Shown piece after piece: positions 1 to 6,139 of a stretch of DNA of 6,139 nucleotides. Under the pieces are notes generated by a model that was not told the origin of the DNA, ran no database searches, and saw only the letters and a program-made list of their open reading frames with translations. The position numbers were made by a program, and so were the translations under genes. Origin of the DNA: Acidobacteriaceae bacterium (lineage in GTDB: Bacteria; Acidobacteriota; Terriglobia; Terriglobales; Acidobacteriaceae); the NCBI GenBank assembly GCA_030040395.1, contig JASHTU010000655.1:1-6139 (forward strand). Direction: 5' to 3'. Each line of letters opens with the position of its first letter. Within the stretch, counting starts at the first letter, position 1.

Positions 1-1
1 G

Positions 2-958
2 CTCGTAGACACGATCCTAGAACTGCTGCCCTTCACCGGCAACGAAAGGGTTGAAGTGCCCAAGGCCGGCACATTTCCCTTGCGGCAGGCATTGCTGGAA
101 AAATTCGCCATCACGCGCCTGACGCGCAACATGGCCAGGCAGTACTCATCCCTGGCTCGCTGCGCCTGGCTTGACGCCATGATGAAACCGGAGCAGCAAG
201 AAGAACTGGAACGCTATCTGCACGGCCGCGACCTGATCGATCTGCTCAGGGAATGCCCCGGCGCGATCCAGACCATCGATGATCTCGTCAGGATCCTGCC
301 CCGGCTCACCCCGCGCTTATACTCCATCTCGTCGAGCCCCCTCGCGCATCCCGGCCAGGTACACACCACCGTATCGGTTGTGCGCTACCAGACCCACGGC
401 CGCCACCGGGGCGGCGTCTGTTCCACGCTGCTCGATGACCGCGTCGAGGTGGGTGACCGGCTGCCCCTGTACATCCATCCGAATAAAAAATTTCGTCTTC
501 CACAGGATCCGTCGGCGTCCATCATCATGATCGGTCCCGGAACCGGCATCGCTCCGTTTCGCTCCTTTCTCCACCAGCGACGCATAACCGGCGCCACCGG
601 ACGCAATTGGCTCTTTTTCGGGGAACGCAGCGCAGCCACCGATTTTCTTTACCGCGAGGAACTGGAAAGTATGGCGGCAGACGGTCACCTGACACAGCTC
701 GATACGGCATTCTCGCGCGATCACGGACACAAAGTCTATGTACAGGATCTGATTCTGCATCACGCAAAGCGGGTTTGGGCGTGGCTTGAGGAAGGAGCCT
801 ATGTCTATGTGTGCGGTGACGCTTTTCGCATGGCCAAAGATGTAGACAGAGCACTGCATAGTATCGTGGCGGCTCAAGGCGCAATGTCGCAGGAAGCCGC
901 TGGCGACTATGTGCATCGAATGAAGGAAAACCGGCGCTTGCAGCGCGACGTGTACTGA
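2..958 (+). CDS. cysJ: CysJ-type NADPH-dependent flavoprotein reductase (sulfite reductase alpha-subunit-like), 5' partial
   Basis: This is the FAD- and NADPH-binding half of a diflavin reductase. In sulfite reductase this subunit takes electrons from NADPH through FAD and FMN to the CysI hemoprotein in the cytoplasm. The frame is open to the left edge, so the GTG at 56 is not a real start. The 318 visible residues show, in fragment numbering, the FAD motif RLYS at 105-108, GVCST near 139-143, the pyridine-nucleotide loop GPGTG at 178-182, FFGER at 205-209, SR at 238-239 with KVYVQ at 244-248 (the NADPH 2'-phosphate-binding pattern of CysJ), CGD at 271-273, and the CysJ-like ending RDVY with a terminal aromatic residue. 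E. coli CysJ is about 600 residues, so an FMN flavodoxin domain would lie outside the window if present. The family is clear. The exact partner is not: it could serve sulfite reductase or a related nitrate or other reductase. It converges on bcsZ and looks functionally unrelated to it. Confidence 0.85.
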   Translation, partial: LVDTILELLPFTGNERVEVPKAGTFPLRQALLEKFAITRLTRNMARQYSSLARCAWLDAMMKPEQQEELERYLHGRDLIDLLRECPGAIQTIDDLVRILPRLTPRLYSISSSPLAHPGQVHTTVSVVRYQTHGRHRGGVCSTLLDDRVEVGDRLPLYIHPNKKFRLPQDPSASIIMIGPGTGIAPFRSFLHQRRITGATGRNWLFFGERSAATDFLYREELESMAADGHLTQLDTAFSRDHGHKVYVQDLILHHAKRVWAWLEEGAYVYVCGDAFRMAKDVDRALHSIVAAQGAMSQEAAGDYVHRMKENRRLQRDVY

Positions 959-1079
959 ATTCGAAGGGATAGGCTCTGTTGTCCAGGGAGTACGGATATT
1001 TCGCGGACGGACGCATGCTTGGGCAGAGCTATGGGGGAGCCAGTCGGCGCCTGATTCCGCGAAGCAATGACCAGCACTT
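959..1079. other. Convergent intergenic gap between the reductase and bcsZ
   Basis: This 121-base gap lies between two converging stop codons. I see no GC-rich hairpin followed by a T-run on either strand, so no intrinsic terminator is called. The only symmetry noted is a 7-base inverted pair, TTCGCGG at 1000-1006 and CCGCGAA at 1057-1063, with a loop of 50 bases. That is too loose to call functional. Confidence 0.5.
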
Positions 1080-2195
1080 TCAGTTCCGCACCCATTTCAA
1101 CTTGAGCGCGCCATTGGAGTCGAACGAATATTGGCGCTCCTCAAAGCCCAAAGCGAAAAGCGCCAGATTCTGATCATAGTATTGGGCCGGGTTTCCATAC
1201 AGTCCGGTTTGGGGGTTCAATTCGGAGTCCACACGCGACATTTGCTGATTTTGAATCTGCTCGTCGCCGAGAGCCGAAGCGTACGGCAGCAACGCCGCGG
1301 AAAAACCCACTGGCCCCTTTGGATCCTCGATGCTTCCGTCCGGCCGTACTTTGGCCGGCGGAATCGGGCTGGTTCGGAGATAATTCTCCATTCCTGAAAT
1401 AGACTTGAGCAATTCCTCCCGATGCGGTGTAGCGGGATTCAGCATGCCGGCCCAAAGATAGACGCGGATCGCATCATAACTACCGATGGTTGGAGTTACC
1501 GTCAATCTTTGGCCGGTTCTTAAATTGGTCCAGTCCGGCGCGAATCCAAACCGCGCCGAGTCTTTGATCAGCGTTGGAACATTCGCCGCCAACTTTTTCC
1601 AGGGCCCTCCGGGTATGAAATAACCGAGGCCGAGAATAACTTGCAGTGGCGCATAACTTGCATTGAGCCGATATGTGTCGCCGTGCTGGAAGCCTTTCGG
1701 CCCCGGCTCGACCATTTCGCCGAGGCCCGGCACATCCACAACCTCTTCCTCTACGATCCGGCGCGCCAGCGCAAGACCCGATTTCTTATAACGCGGTTCA
1801 TTCCAGGCTTGACCTGCTTCGAGCAGAGTGTACGCCATCCAGAGGTCTGCGTCCGCCGCCGAATTGGTGTCGAGCACATGCCAGTTATTGTCTGCACCGC
1901 GGCCCCACAGCCATGCAGGCAGATGCTCACCCAGGTTCCCCTGAGCAAGATTCTGTTCCGTCCAACGAAGCAGGCCGTCGAAACGGGCGCGGTCGTTTGC
2001 AACGAGGGCGAAGAACATCCCATACGCCTGGCCTTCCGATGTGGTGCGATCGCCTGCGCTATGGTCGATCACCCGCACCTGATTGTCCATGAATCCAGCT
2101 TTGTAGCTCTTCCAGAAGGACTGCCAATCTTGGGCGGCGCAACTGTGGTATACCAGCGCCATCAGAAACAGGCTCAGAAACGGCTTCAGCCTCAT
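1080..2195 (-). CDS. bcsZ: Periplasmic endo-1,4-beta-glucanase BcsZ, glycoside hydrolase family 8
   Basis: This is the cellulase that accompanies bacterial cellulose synthases. It hydrolyses beta-1,4-glucan in the periplasm and is thought to edit the nascent polymer. The 371 residues match the usual length (E. coli BcsZ is 368). Residues 1 to about 20 form a signal peptide: basic start RLK, hydrophobic core, then a small-residue cleavage site around SCAAQ. The GH8 catalytic acid is E54 in TSEGQAYGM at 52-60. The family signature is AADADLWMAYTLLEAGQAW at 113-131. The catalytic base is D241 in SYDAIRVYLW at 239-248. These correspond to E55 and D243 of the E. coli enzyme. The ATG is supported by an AGAGGT ribosome binding site just upstream and by the intact signal peptide. 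The gene lies divergent to bcsAB rather than inside the same transcript, which is unusual for bcsZ. Coregulation through the shared 425-base spacer is plausible but unproven. Confidence 0.97.
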   Translation of the reverse strand: MRLKPFLSLFLMALVYHSCAAQDWQSFWKSYKAGFMDNQVRVIDHSAGDRTTSEGQAYGMFFALVANDRARFDGLLRWTEQNLAQGNLGEHLPAWLWGRGADNNWHVLDTNSAADADLWMAYTLLEAGQAWNEPRYKKSGLALARRIVEEEVVDVPGLGEMVEPGPKGFQHGDTYRLNASYAPLQVILGLGYFIPGGPWKKLAANVPTLIKDSARFGFAPDWTNLRTGQRLTVTPTIGSYDAIRVYLWAGMLNPATPHREELLKSISGMENYLRTSPIPPAKVRPDGSIEDPKGPVGFSAALLPYASALGDEQIQNQQMSRVDSELNPQTGLYGNPAQYYDQNLALFALGFEERQYSFDSNGALKLKWVRN

Positions 2196-2198
2196 TGC

Positions 2199-2204
2199 AC
2201 CTCT
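2199..2204 (-). promoter_or_regulatory. Ribosome binding site of bcsZ
   Basis: On the minus strand AGAGGT precedes the ATG with three bases between. This supports the chosen start, which also gives a complete signal peptide. Confidence 0.7.
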
Positions 2205-2269
2205 TTTCCGTCAGACACGAAATTCTTGTTCTTAGATGCTGGCGGAATTGGTCCGGTTTTTCTGTAGCG

Positions 2270-2316
2270 CTTTTCCGTATTGTCAAAACCAATAAATTCT
2301 CCGTGCGTCAAAACCC
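2270..2316. repeat. Two imperfect direct copies of a TTTTCCGT-N-GTCAAAACC motif, possible regulator site
   Basis: Copy one, at 2271-2290, reads TTTTCCGTATTGTCAAAACC. Copy two, at 2297-2315, reads TTCTCCGTGCGTCAAAACC. They differ by a few substitutions and a one-base gap, and the shared GTCAAAACC parts start 25 bases apart (2282 and 2307). A partial third copy, CTTTTCCGT, lies at 2203-2211 beside the bcsZ ribosome binding site and matches 2270-2278 exactly. Direct repeats spaced by about two helical turns between divergent genes suggest binding of a regulator. That role is inference, and no known operator is recognised. Confidence 0.35.
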
Positions 2317-2345
2317 GCTAACTTCAGTGTTGACAGCGTGGCGTG

Positions 2346-2400
2346 TGGGTGCGATTTGGGGCCCGGCGAGAACCAACCAAATGGACGACGAGCGCACCCA
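2346..2400. other. Possible stem-loop upstream of bcsAB
   Basis: TGGGTGCG at 2346-2353 is exactly complementary to CGCACCCA at 2393-2400. Directly inside, ATTTGG at 2354-2359 pairs with CCAAAT at 2377-2382. The result is a 14-pair stem with a one-sided bulge of ten bases (2383-2392) and a 17-base loop. No T-run follows, so it does not look like a terminator. It could be a structured 5' leader of the bcsAB mRNA. It does not match any riboswitch class I can recognise, including the c-di-GMP classes. Confidence 0.3.
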
Positions 2401-2506
2401 ATAGACAGTCTGGGAGAAAACGAGGGAATCGGCTGCGCAAGGCGTGGAAGTCGCCGCATGATGGATCGCTGGCGTGCACGTTCAAGCACCCTACACGAGG
2501 ATGGTG

Positions 2507-2611
2507 ATGAAACGAGCTTCCATCAACCAGGCACAACGCGAACTGCAATCGGGCGTTCGCCGTCAGTCGCCGCTGACGCGCCGGCACAGGCCTTCCCGGA
2601 CGCTGGGTTGA
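2507..2611 (+). CDS. Possible 34-residue leader ORF ahead of bcsAB
   Basis: An ATG at 2507 has CGAGG at 2496-2500 six bases upstream and opens a 34-codon frame. The product is strongly basic: eight Arg, one Lys and a single acidic residue. I recognise no family, and it shows no membrane segment or signal peptide. Its TGA at 2609-2611 overlaps the bcsAB ribosome binding site and sits nine bases before the bcsAB ATG, in the same frame. That geometry fits a translated leader coupled to bcsAB. The Arg-rich composition could equally come from random GC-rich sequence, so this call is weak. Confidence 0.2.
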   Translation: MKRASINQAQRELQSGVRRQSPLTRRHRPSRTLG

Positions 2612-2613
2612 GG
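2610..2613 (+). promoter_or_regulatory. Ribosome binding site of bcsAB
   Basis: GAGG lies seven bases before the ATG at 2621. The in-frame stop at 2609-2611 rules out any longer in-frame start. This is therefore the first possible ATG, and it has good spacing. Confidence 0.7.
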
Positions 2614-2620
2614 CGCCTGC

Positions 2621-5600
2621 ATGAGCGGATTCGTCCCTCGATCCCGGCGCACTTCATCAGCGTCGGTGGTCCTGGGCTTTCTGGCCCTCCTGGCAGGTCT
2701 CGCCCTCTGCCCCCTGCTCGTTCTGCCGCTTCCGTGGAAGGAGCAGGCCATCTTCGGCCTGGTGTTGATCGCGTTCGCAATCGTCCTCAACAAAATCCGG
2801 CGTTCCCTCACCATCACCATGCTGCTGATGGCATTTTCAGTCTTCAGCACTCTGCGTTATGGCTATTGGCGAGTGATTCAAACCTGGGATGGAATTACCA
2901 GCGCCGGCCACATCCACCGATGGGATACGGTCTTTGTTCTTTTGCTGCTGGCCGCCGAATTCTTCGCCTTCGAGACCCTGATTTTGGGCTACTTCCAGAC
3001 CCTGCGCCCATTGCGGCGGCCGCCGCTGCCGCTCGAAGGAGAACCCGACGACTGGCCAACCGTGGATGTTTTGGTCCCCACTTACAACGAACCGCTTCAC
3101 GTCGTGAAGGGTACGGTTCTGGCTGCAAAAGCGATGGATTATCCCGCCGGAAAAATGCGGGTCCTTCTGCTCGATGATGGAAGACGCGATGAATTCCGCA
3201 GCTTTGCCGAAGAGGTCGGTGTGGAATACGTCACGCGCGATAACAACGCGCACGCCAAGGCGGGAAACATCAATCATGCGCTTCGGCTCATCAACGGCGA
3301 CTTTATCGCCATCTTCGACTCTGACCACGTCCCTGCGCGGTCATTCCTCCAAACAACGCTCGCCTGGTTTCTCCACGACAGCCGCCTTGGACTCGTGCAG
3401 ACGCCGCATCACTTCTACTCTCCCGATCCGTTTGAGCGCAATCTGGGACAGTTCCGCAGAGTCCCCAACGAGGGCGAGCTCTTTCACCGTCTCGTACAAG
3501 ATGGAAACGATTTGTGGAATGCGAGTTTTTTCTGCGGATCGTGCGCAGTGTTGCGGCGCAGCGCGCTGGACGCGATTGGCGGAATCGCGGTGGAGACGGT
3601 GACGGAAGATGCGCACACCGCTCTGCGCATGCAGCGGCTTGGCTGGAACACCGCGTATATCAATATTCCGAAGGCTGCCGGCCTCGCCACGGAAAGCCTG
3701 GCTGCCCACATCGGTCAGCGCATTCGCTGGGCGCGGGGCATGACCCAGATTCTGCGCATCGAACATCCTCTCTTTGCATCCGGACTAACGCTCCCCCAGA
3801 AGCTTTGTTACTTTAACGCCACCACCCATTTTCTTTTTGCCGTTCCACGCCTCATCTTTCTAACTGTTCCGCTTGTCTACCTGCTTTTCGGCAAGGTAAA
3901 CATCTACGGCTACACATGGGCGGTGCTGGCTTACGCCACTCCGCACCTGGTGCTATCGACCCTGACCAATTCCCGTATTCAGGGGCGACACCACTTTTCC
4001 TTCTGGAACGAGATTTACGAGGTTGTTTTGGCTCCGTACATTCTCTTTCCCACGCTGCTTGCGCTCATCAACCCAAAGCTCGGACGGTTCAACGTCACCA
4101 GCAAGGGCGGAATTATCCGGCGCTCGTATTTCGACCGGCGCATCGCGTTGCCCTACCTGCTTCTGCTGGCGCTGAACGTGGCTGGAATTGTCATGGGCGC
4201 GCGGCGCTACGTTGCCGACCCCGCCCACCGCGACACTATCGTCATGAACGCCGCATGGGCGCTCTACAACACGATGATTTTGTCCGTGGCCGTTTCTGTC
4301 GCATGGGAGCAGCGCAAACTGCGCTCCGGCGCCTCGCTGCGTGTGCGTGTGCCCGCAACGCTGAGATCGCTGAGCAATTCCACCCTGGACTCCGACAGCG
4401 AAATCAGGGGCGCCGCGATGCTGCTTTCGCGCAACACTGCGGCGGTGCGGATCGCCCCGTCGCTGGAACTCCCTCGGGGTGCGCCCGTTTTGCTGGCTCT
4501 GGGCGAAGGACGGCTGAGTTGCGAAATTCCGGCGCTGGTGGCGCATTCCGCCGGACGAAACCAGCACCTGTACTTCCCCGATCTAACTCACGACCAGGAG
4601 CATCAGATCGGGGACCTGGTGCGTTCTCGTCGCCGCGCCTGGCGATCGTTGCATTCTTCACAACTCAGCGACCGCCCGCTGCGCAGTTTGTTCCAGATCT
4701 TTTGGCTTGCCTTGCGCGCCGCAGCGATCGTGCCCATCGGAATTTTGCTGCCTCGCCCCGCGGATGAAGATGAATCGGATCTACTGCCGTCAGCACGGAA
4801 GCGAAGAGCCGCATCCACTATTTTCCCGGCGATTTTATTGGGCATCCTTGTTCCTCACGCAATGCAAGCCTCTGAGATTCAGTCCGCTGCGCTGAAAAAC
4901 GGCGCAGAGCCGCCTGAGCAGACGCGGCCGGCCAATTTTCATGACGAGTTCGGGCTGGGCGCGGCCGCCGGCACAACGGCCCTCTCTCTGCAGGGCAGCG
5001 GCGCTTCGCTGAACTTCTTCTTCGACGAACCGGTCACCAAGGTCACGACCAATGCGCTGCTGAAACTCAACTATGCAGCATCAGATTTGCACGCCAACGA
5101 GGCCCGCCTTGAACTAACGCTGAACGGCGTGGACGTGGGCTTCATTGCCCTCACATCAGGGGCCACGCAACAGGCCCAGTTCGAGTTGCCCACCGACCTG
5201 TTGATCAGCGACAACACGCTCTCCGTTGAGTTGCGGGGAAACTGCGCGTCCTGCGGCCCAAAGGGAACGCCCTGGGTAACCCTCGATCCCGCCAGCACAG
5301 TAACTCTTGACGGAACCAGCTTGCCCATTGCCAATGATCTCTCTTTACTTCCCCTGCCGTTTTTCGATGGCGCCGGAACGCGCTCCTGGAGCCTCCCTGT
5401 AGTCTTCGGCGAGCAGCCTGACGACACCACCCTGGAAAGCGCCGCGCTCGTCGCTTCCTGGTTCGGCGTGTTGTCTGACGTGCGTGGCGTCTACTTTCCC
5501 GTGAGCGTCGGCCAATTTCCCAACGGAAATGCGCTCGTCCTGGCTTTGCGCAGCTCCAGCCTTCTTGATGGCTTGTCTCTGCCGTCCACGCCGGGTCCGA

Positions 5601-6139
5601 TGCTTGCCATGCGTGACAACCCGCGTGACCCTTATGGCAAGCTGCTGATCATCACCGGCGATGACGCCGGCGACTTGCTCGAGGCAGCCGGGGCGCTGGC
5701 CGGCGCTCGCTGGTTCCCGCACGCAGACAGCGTCCACGCCCCTGGCAGCCCGCGCGCCTCGCGGGCTCAGTACGACGCTCCCCGCTGGCTGCGCGCAGAC
5801 GAACCCTCCGCTATCGGCACGTATACGACGGCTGCGCATTTGAAGTTGCAGGGCACCGGATCGATCAATGTCTATTTCCGTTTGCCCCCCGACTTGTTCC
5901 TGGGCGCCCGCCAATCCATCCCGCTACTGCTGAAGTACCAGTACGGCGGCGCGCCCGAAGATGCGGAACCCGCACTCAACGTGCGGCTGAACGGAGACAA
6001 CATCGACACCATTCATTTGAGGCCGGCTGCTGGTCTTGTCGAAGGATCGGCGGTTTTTCGGCTTCCCACCGGCAGCCTCCAACCATTCGTCAACACGCTG
6101 ACCGTCGACTTCTATTTTGGCGGCAAGGCGACAGTCTCG
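2621..6139 (+). CDS. bcsAB: Cellulose synthase BcsA-BcsB fusion, UDP-forming (3' partial)
   Basis: This frame joins the catalytic subunit BcsA, a GT2 enzyme that makes and translocates beta-1,4-glucan from UDP-glucose, to the periplasmic guide subunit BcsB. At least 1173 codons run without a stop to the right edge. BcsA part: four membrane segments at about 14-38, 42-57, 63-83 and 100-128. The GT2 core follows, with D149 in VDVLVPTYNE, DDG 185-187, the DxD motif D233-D235, QTPHHFY 260-266, FFCGS 303-307, the catalytic-base motif TED 328-330 and QRIRW 366-370. Five further membrane segments lie between about 395 and 562, with the gating loop FNVTSKG at 490-496. A PilZ-like region spans about 563-675 but lacks recognisable RxxxR and DxSxxG motifs. 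At 726-750, RKRR plus a hydrophobic stretch leads into BcsB, recognised by FFFDEPVTK near 800, LNGVDVG, SWSLPVVFG, VASWFGVLSDVRGVYFPVS and DNPRDPYGKLL. The BcsB C-terminus with its membrane anchor is outside the window. A similar fusion is known as AcsAB in Komagataeibacter. Confidence 0.96.
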   Translation, partial: MSGFVPRSRRTSSASVVLGFLALLAGLALCPLLVLPLPWKEQAIFGLVLIAFAIVLNKIRRSLTITMLLMAFSVFSTLRYGYWRVIQTWDGITSAGHIHRWDTVFVLLLLAAEFFAFETLILGYFQTLRPLRRPPLPLEGEPDDWPTVDVLVPTYNEPLHVVKGTVLAAKAMDYPAGKMRVLLLDDGRRDEFRSFAEEVGVEYVTRDNNAHAKAGNINHALRLINGDFIAIFDSDHVPARSFLQTTLAWFLHDSRLGLVQTPHHFYSPDPFERNLGQFRRVPNEGELFHRLVQDGNDLWNASFFCGSCAVLRRSALDAIGGIAVETVTEDAHTALRMQRLGWNTAYINIPKAAGLATESLAAHIGQRIRWARGMTQILRIEHPLFASGLTLPQKLCYFNATTHFLFAVPRLIFLTVPLVYLLFGKVNIYGYTWAVLAYATPHLVLSTLTNSRIQGRHHFSFWNEIYEVVLAPYILFPTLLALINPKLGRFNVTSKGGIIRRSYFDRRIALPYLLLLALNVAGIVMGARRYVADPAHRDTIVMNAAWALYNTMILSVAVSVAWEQRKLRSGASLRVRVPATLRSLSNSTLDSDSEIRGAAMLLSRNTAAVRIAPSLELPRGAPVLLALGEGRLSCEIPALVAHSAGRNQHLYFPDLTHDQEHQIGDLVRSRRRAWRSLHSSQLSDRPLRSLFQIFWLALRAAAIVPIGILLPRPADEDESDLLPSARKRRAASTIFPAILLGILVPHAMQASEIQSAALKNGAEPPEQTRPANFHDEFGLGAAAGTTALSLQGSGASLNFFFDEPVTKVTTNALLKLNYAASDLHANEARLELTLNGVDVGFIALTSGATQQAQFELPTDLLISDNTLSVELRGNCASCGPKGTPWVTLDPASTVTLDGTSLPIANDLSLLPLPFFDGAGTRSWSLPVVFGEQPDDTTLESAALVASWFGVLSDVRGVYFPVSVGQFPNGNALVLALRSSSLLDGLSLPSTPGPMLAMRDNPRDPYGKLLIITGDDAGDLLEAAGALAGARWFPHADSVHAPGSPRASRAQYDAPRWLRADEPSAIGTYTTAAHLKLQGTGSINVYFRLPPDLFLGARQSIPLLLKYQYGGAPEDAEPALNVRLNGDNIDTIHLRPAAGLVEGSAVFRLPTGSLQPFVNTLTVDFYFGGKATVS
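4796..4873 (+). other. BcsA/BcsB junction: internal signal-peptide-like segment
   Basis: Residues 726-751 of the fusion read as RKRR, then a hydrophobic stretch of about 14 residues (734-747), then HAMQA|SE, which fits a small-residue signal peptidase site after A750. This is the layout of a BcsB signal peptide. There is no in-frame ATG between codons 600 and 748, and the Met at 748 lies after the hydrophobic core, so a separate BcsB start is not visible. The PilZ side is cytoplasmic. One membrane crossing here, with the basic cluster inside, would place BcsB in the periplasm as required. Whether the segment is cleaved or stays as an anchor cannot be told from sequence. Confidence 0.7.

Larger units (their letters stand above)
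2196..2620. other. Divergent intergenic region between bcsZ and bcsAB
   Basis: This 425-base stretch has no well-supported protein gene. It must hold the promoters of both divergent genes unless bcsAB is transcribed from farther away. TTGACA boxes occur on the plus strand at 2330-2335 and on the minus strand at 2286-2281. Neither has a convincing -10 hexamer at the normal distance, so no promoter is called. The notable contents are listed separately: repeated TTTTCCGT/GTCAAAACC motifs, a possible stem-loop, and a short leader ORF next to the bcsAB start. Confidence 0.6.

Noticed and set aside
56..58. GTG as the start of the reductase gene
   Set aside because: The same frame stays open to base 2 and the family needs an upstream FMN domain or linker, so the gene is simply cut by the window edge.
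1000..1063. TTCGCGG/CCGCGAA inverted pair as a terminator
   Set aside because: The loop is 50 bases and no T-run follows on either strand.
979..1173. Short plus-strand ORF between the reductase and bcsZ
   Set aside because: It begins at TTG with no ribosome binding site, overlaps the end of bcsZ on the opposite strand, and resembles no known family.
2133..2195. Lipoprotein signal peptide on BcsZ because of the Cys at residue 19
   Set aside because: The residues before it are Y-H-S, which do not fit a lipobox, and BcsZ normally has an ordinary cleaved signal peptide.
2330..2358. Sigma-70 promoter for bcsAB built on TTGACA at 2330-2335
   Set aside because: The hexamer 17 bases downstream is GATTTG, which matches the -10 consensus poorly, so I do not call it as a promoter.
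2338..3177. 279-codon plus-strand ORF starting in the spacer
   Set aside because: It runs more than 500 bases over the first part of BcsA in another frame. Its Pro/Arg/Ala-rich product looks like a shadow of GC-rich coding sequence, while the overlapping frame holds clear BcsA motifs.
3916..4767. 283-codon plus-strand ORF inside bcsAB
   Set aside because: It is out of frame with the BcsA membrane and PilZ segments it overlaps, and its Arg/Ala/Pro-rich composition is typical of a shadow frame.
4700..4864. Separate start for BcsB within the fusion
   Set aside because: There is no in-frame ATG between codons 600 and 748. The ATG at codon 748 lies after the hydrophobic core and would remove the export segment. 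GTG at 4730 has no evident ribosome binding site.

Overview
The window comes from a Gram-negative bacterium with GC-rich coding sequence. The evidence is an exported periplasmic-type cellulase and a cellulose synthase of the BcsA/BcsB inner-membrane type. The sequence alone does not fix the phylum. The fused cellulose synthase brings to mind acetic acid bacteria (AcsAB), and an Acidobacteria-like soil bacterium is also possible, but this is a guess.

Layout: (1) 2-958 (+) is the C-terminal half of a CysJ-type NADPH flavoprotein reductase, cut by the left edge. (2) 959-1079 is a short convergent gap with no convincing terminator. (3) 1080-2195 (-) is a complete GH8 endo-1,4-beta-glucanase, BcsZ, with signal peptide and both catalytic residues. 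(4) 2196-2620 is a 425-base divergent intergenic region. It holds an imperfect repeated motif, a possible stem-loop, a possible 34-codon leader ORF, and the ribosome binding sites of both flanking genes. (5) 2621-6139 (+) is one uninterrupted reading frame of at least 1173 codons. It encodes a complete BcsA catalytic subunit fused in frame to BcsB, whose C-terminal part runs off the right edge.

Working together: BcsA polymerises glucose from UDP-glucose and moves the glucan through the inner membrane. The fused BcsB would guide it on the periplasmic side. BcsZ, exported from the divergent gene, would trim or edit the glucan in the periplasm. The reductase on the left has no evident link to cellulose.

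The points most worth attention are the BcsA-BcsB fusion with a signal-peptide-like segment kept at the junction, and a PilZ region in which neither half of the c-di-GMP-binding signature can be found although every catalytic motif is intact. The divergent position of bcsZ and the structured intergenic region are also notable.
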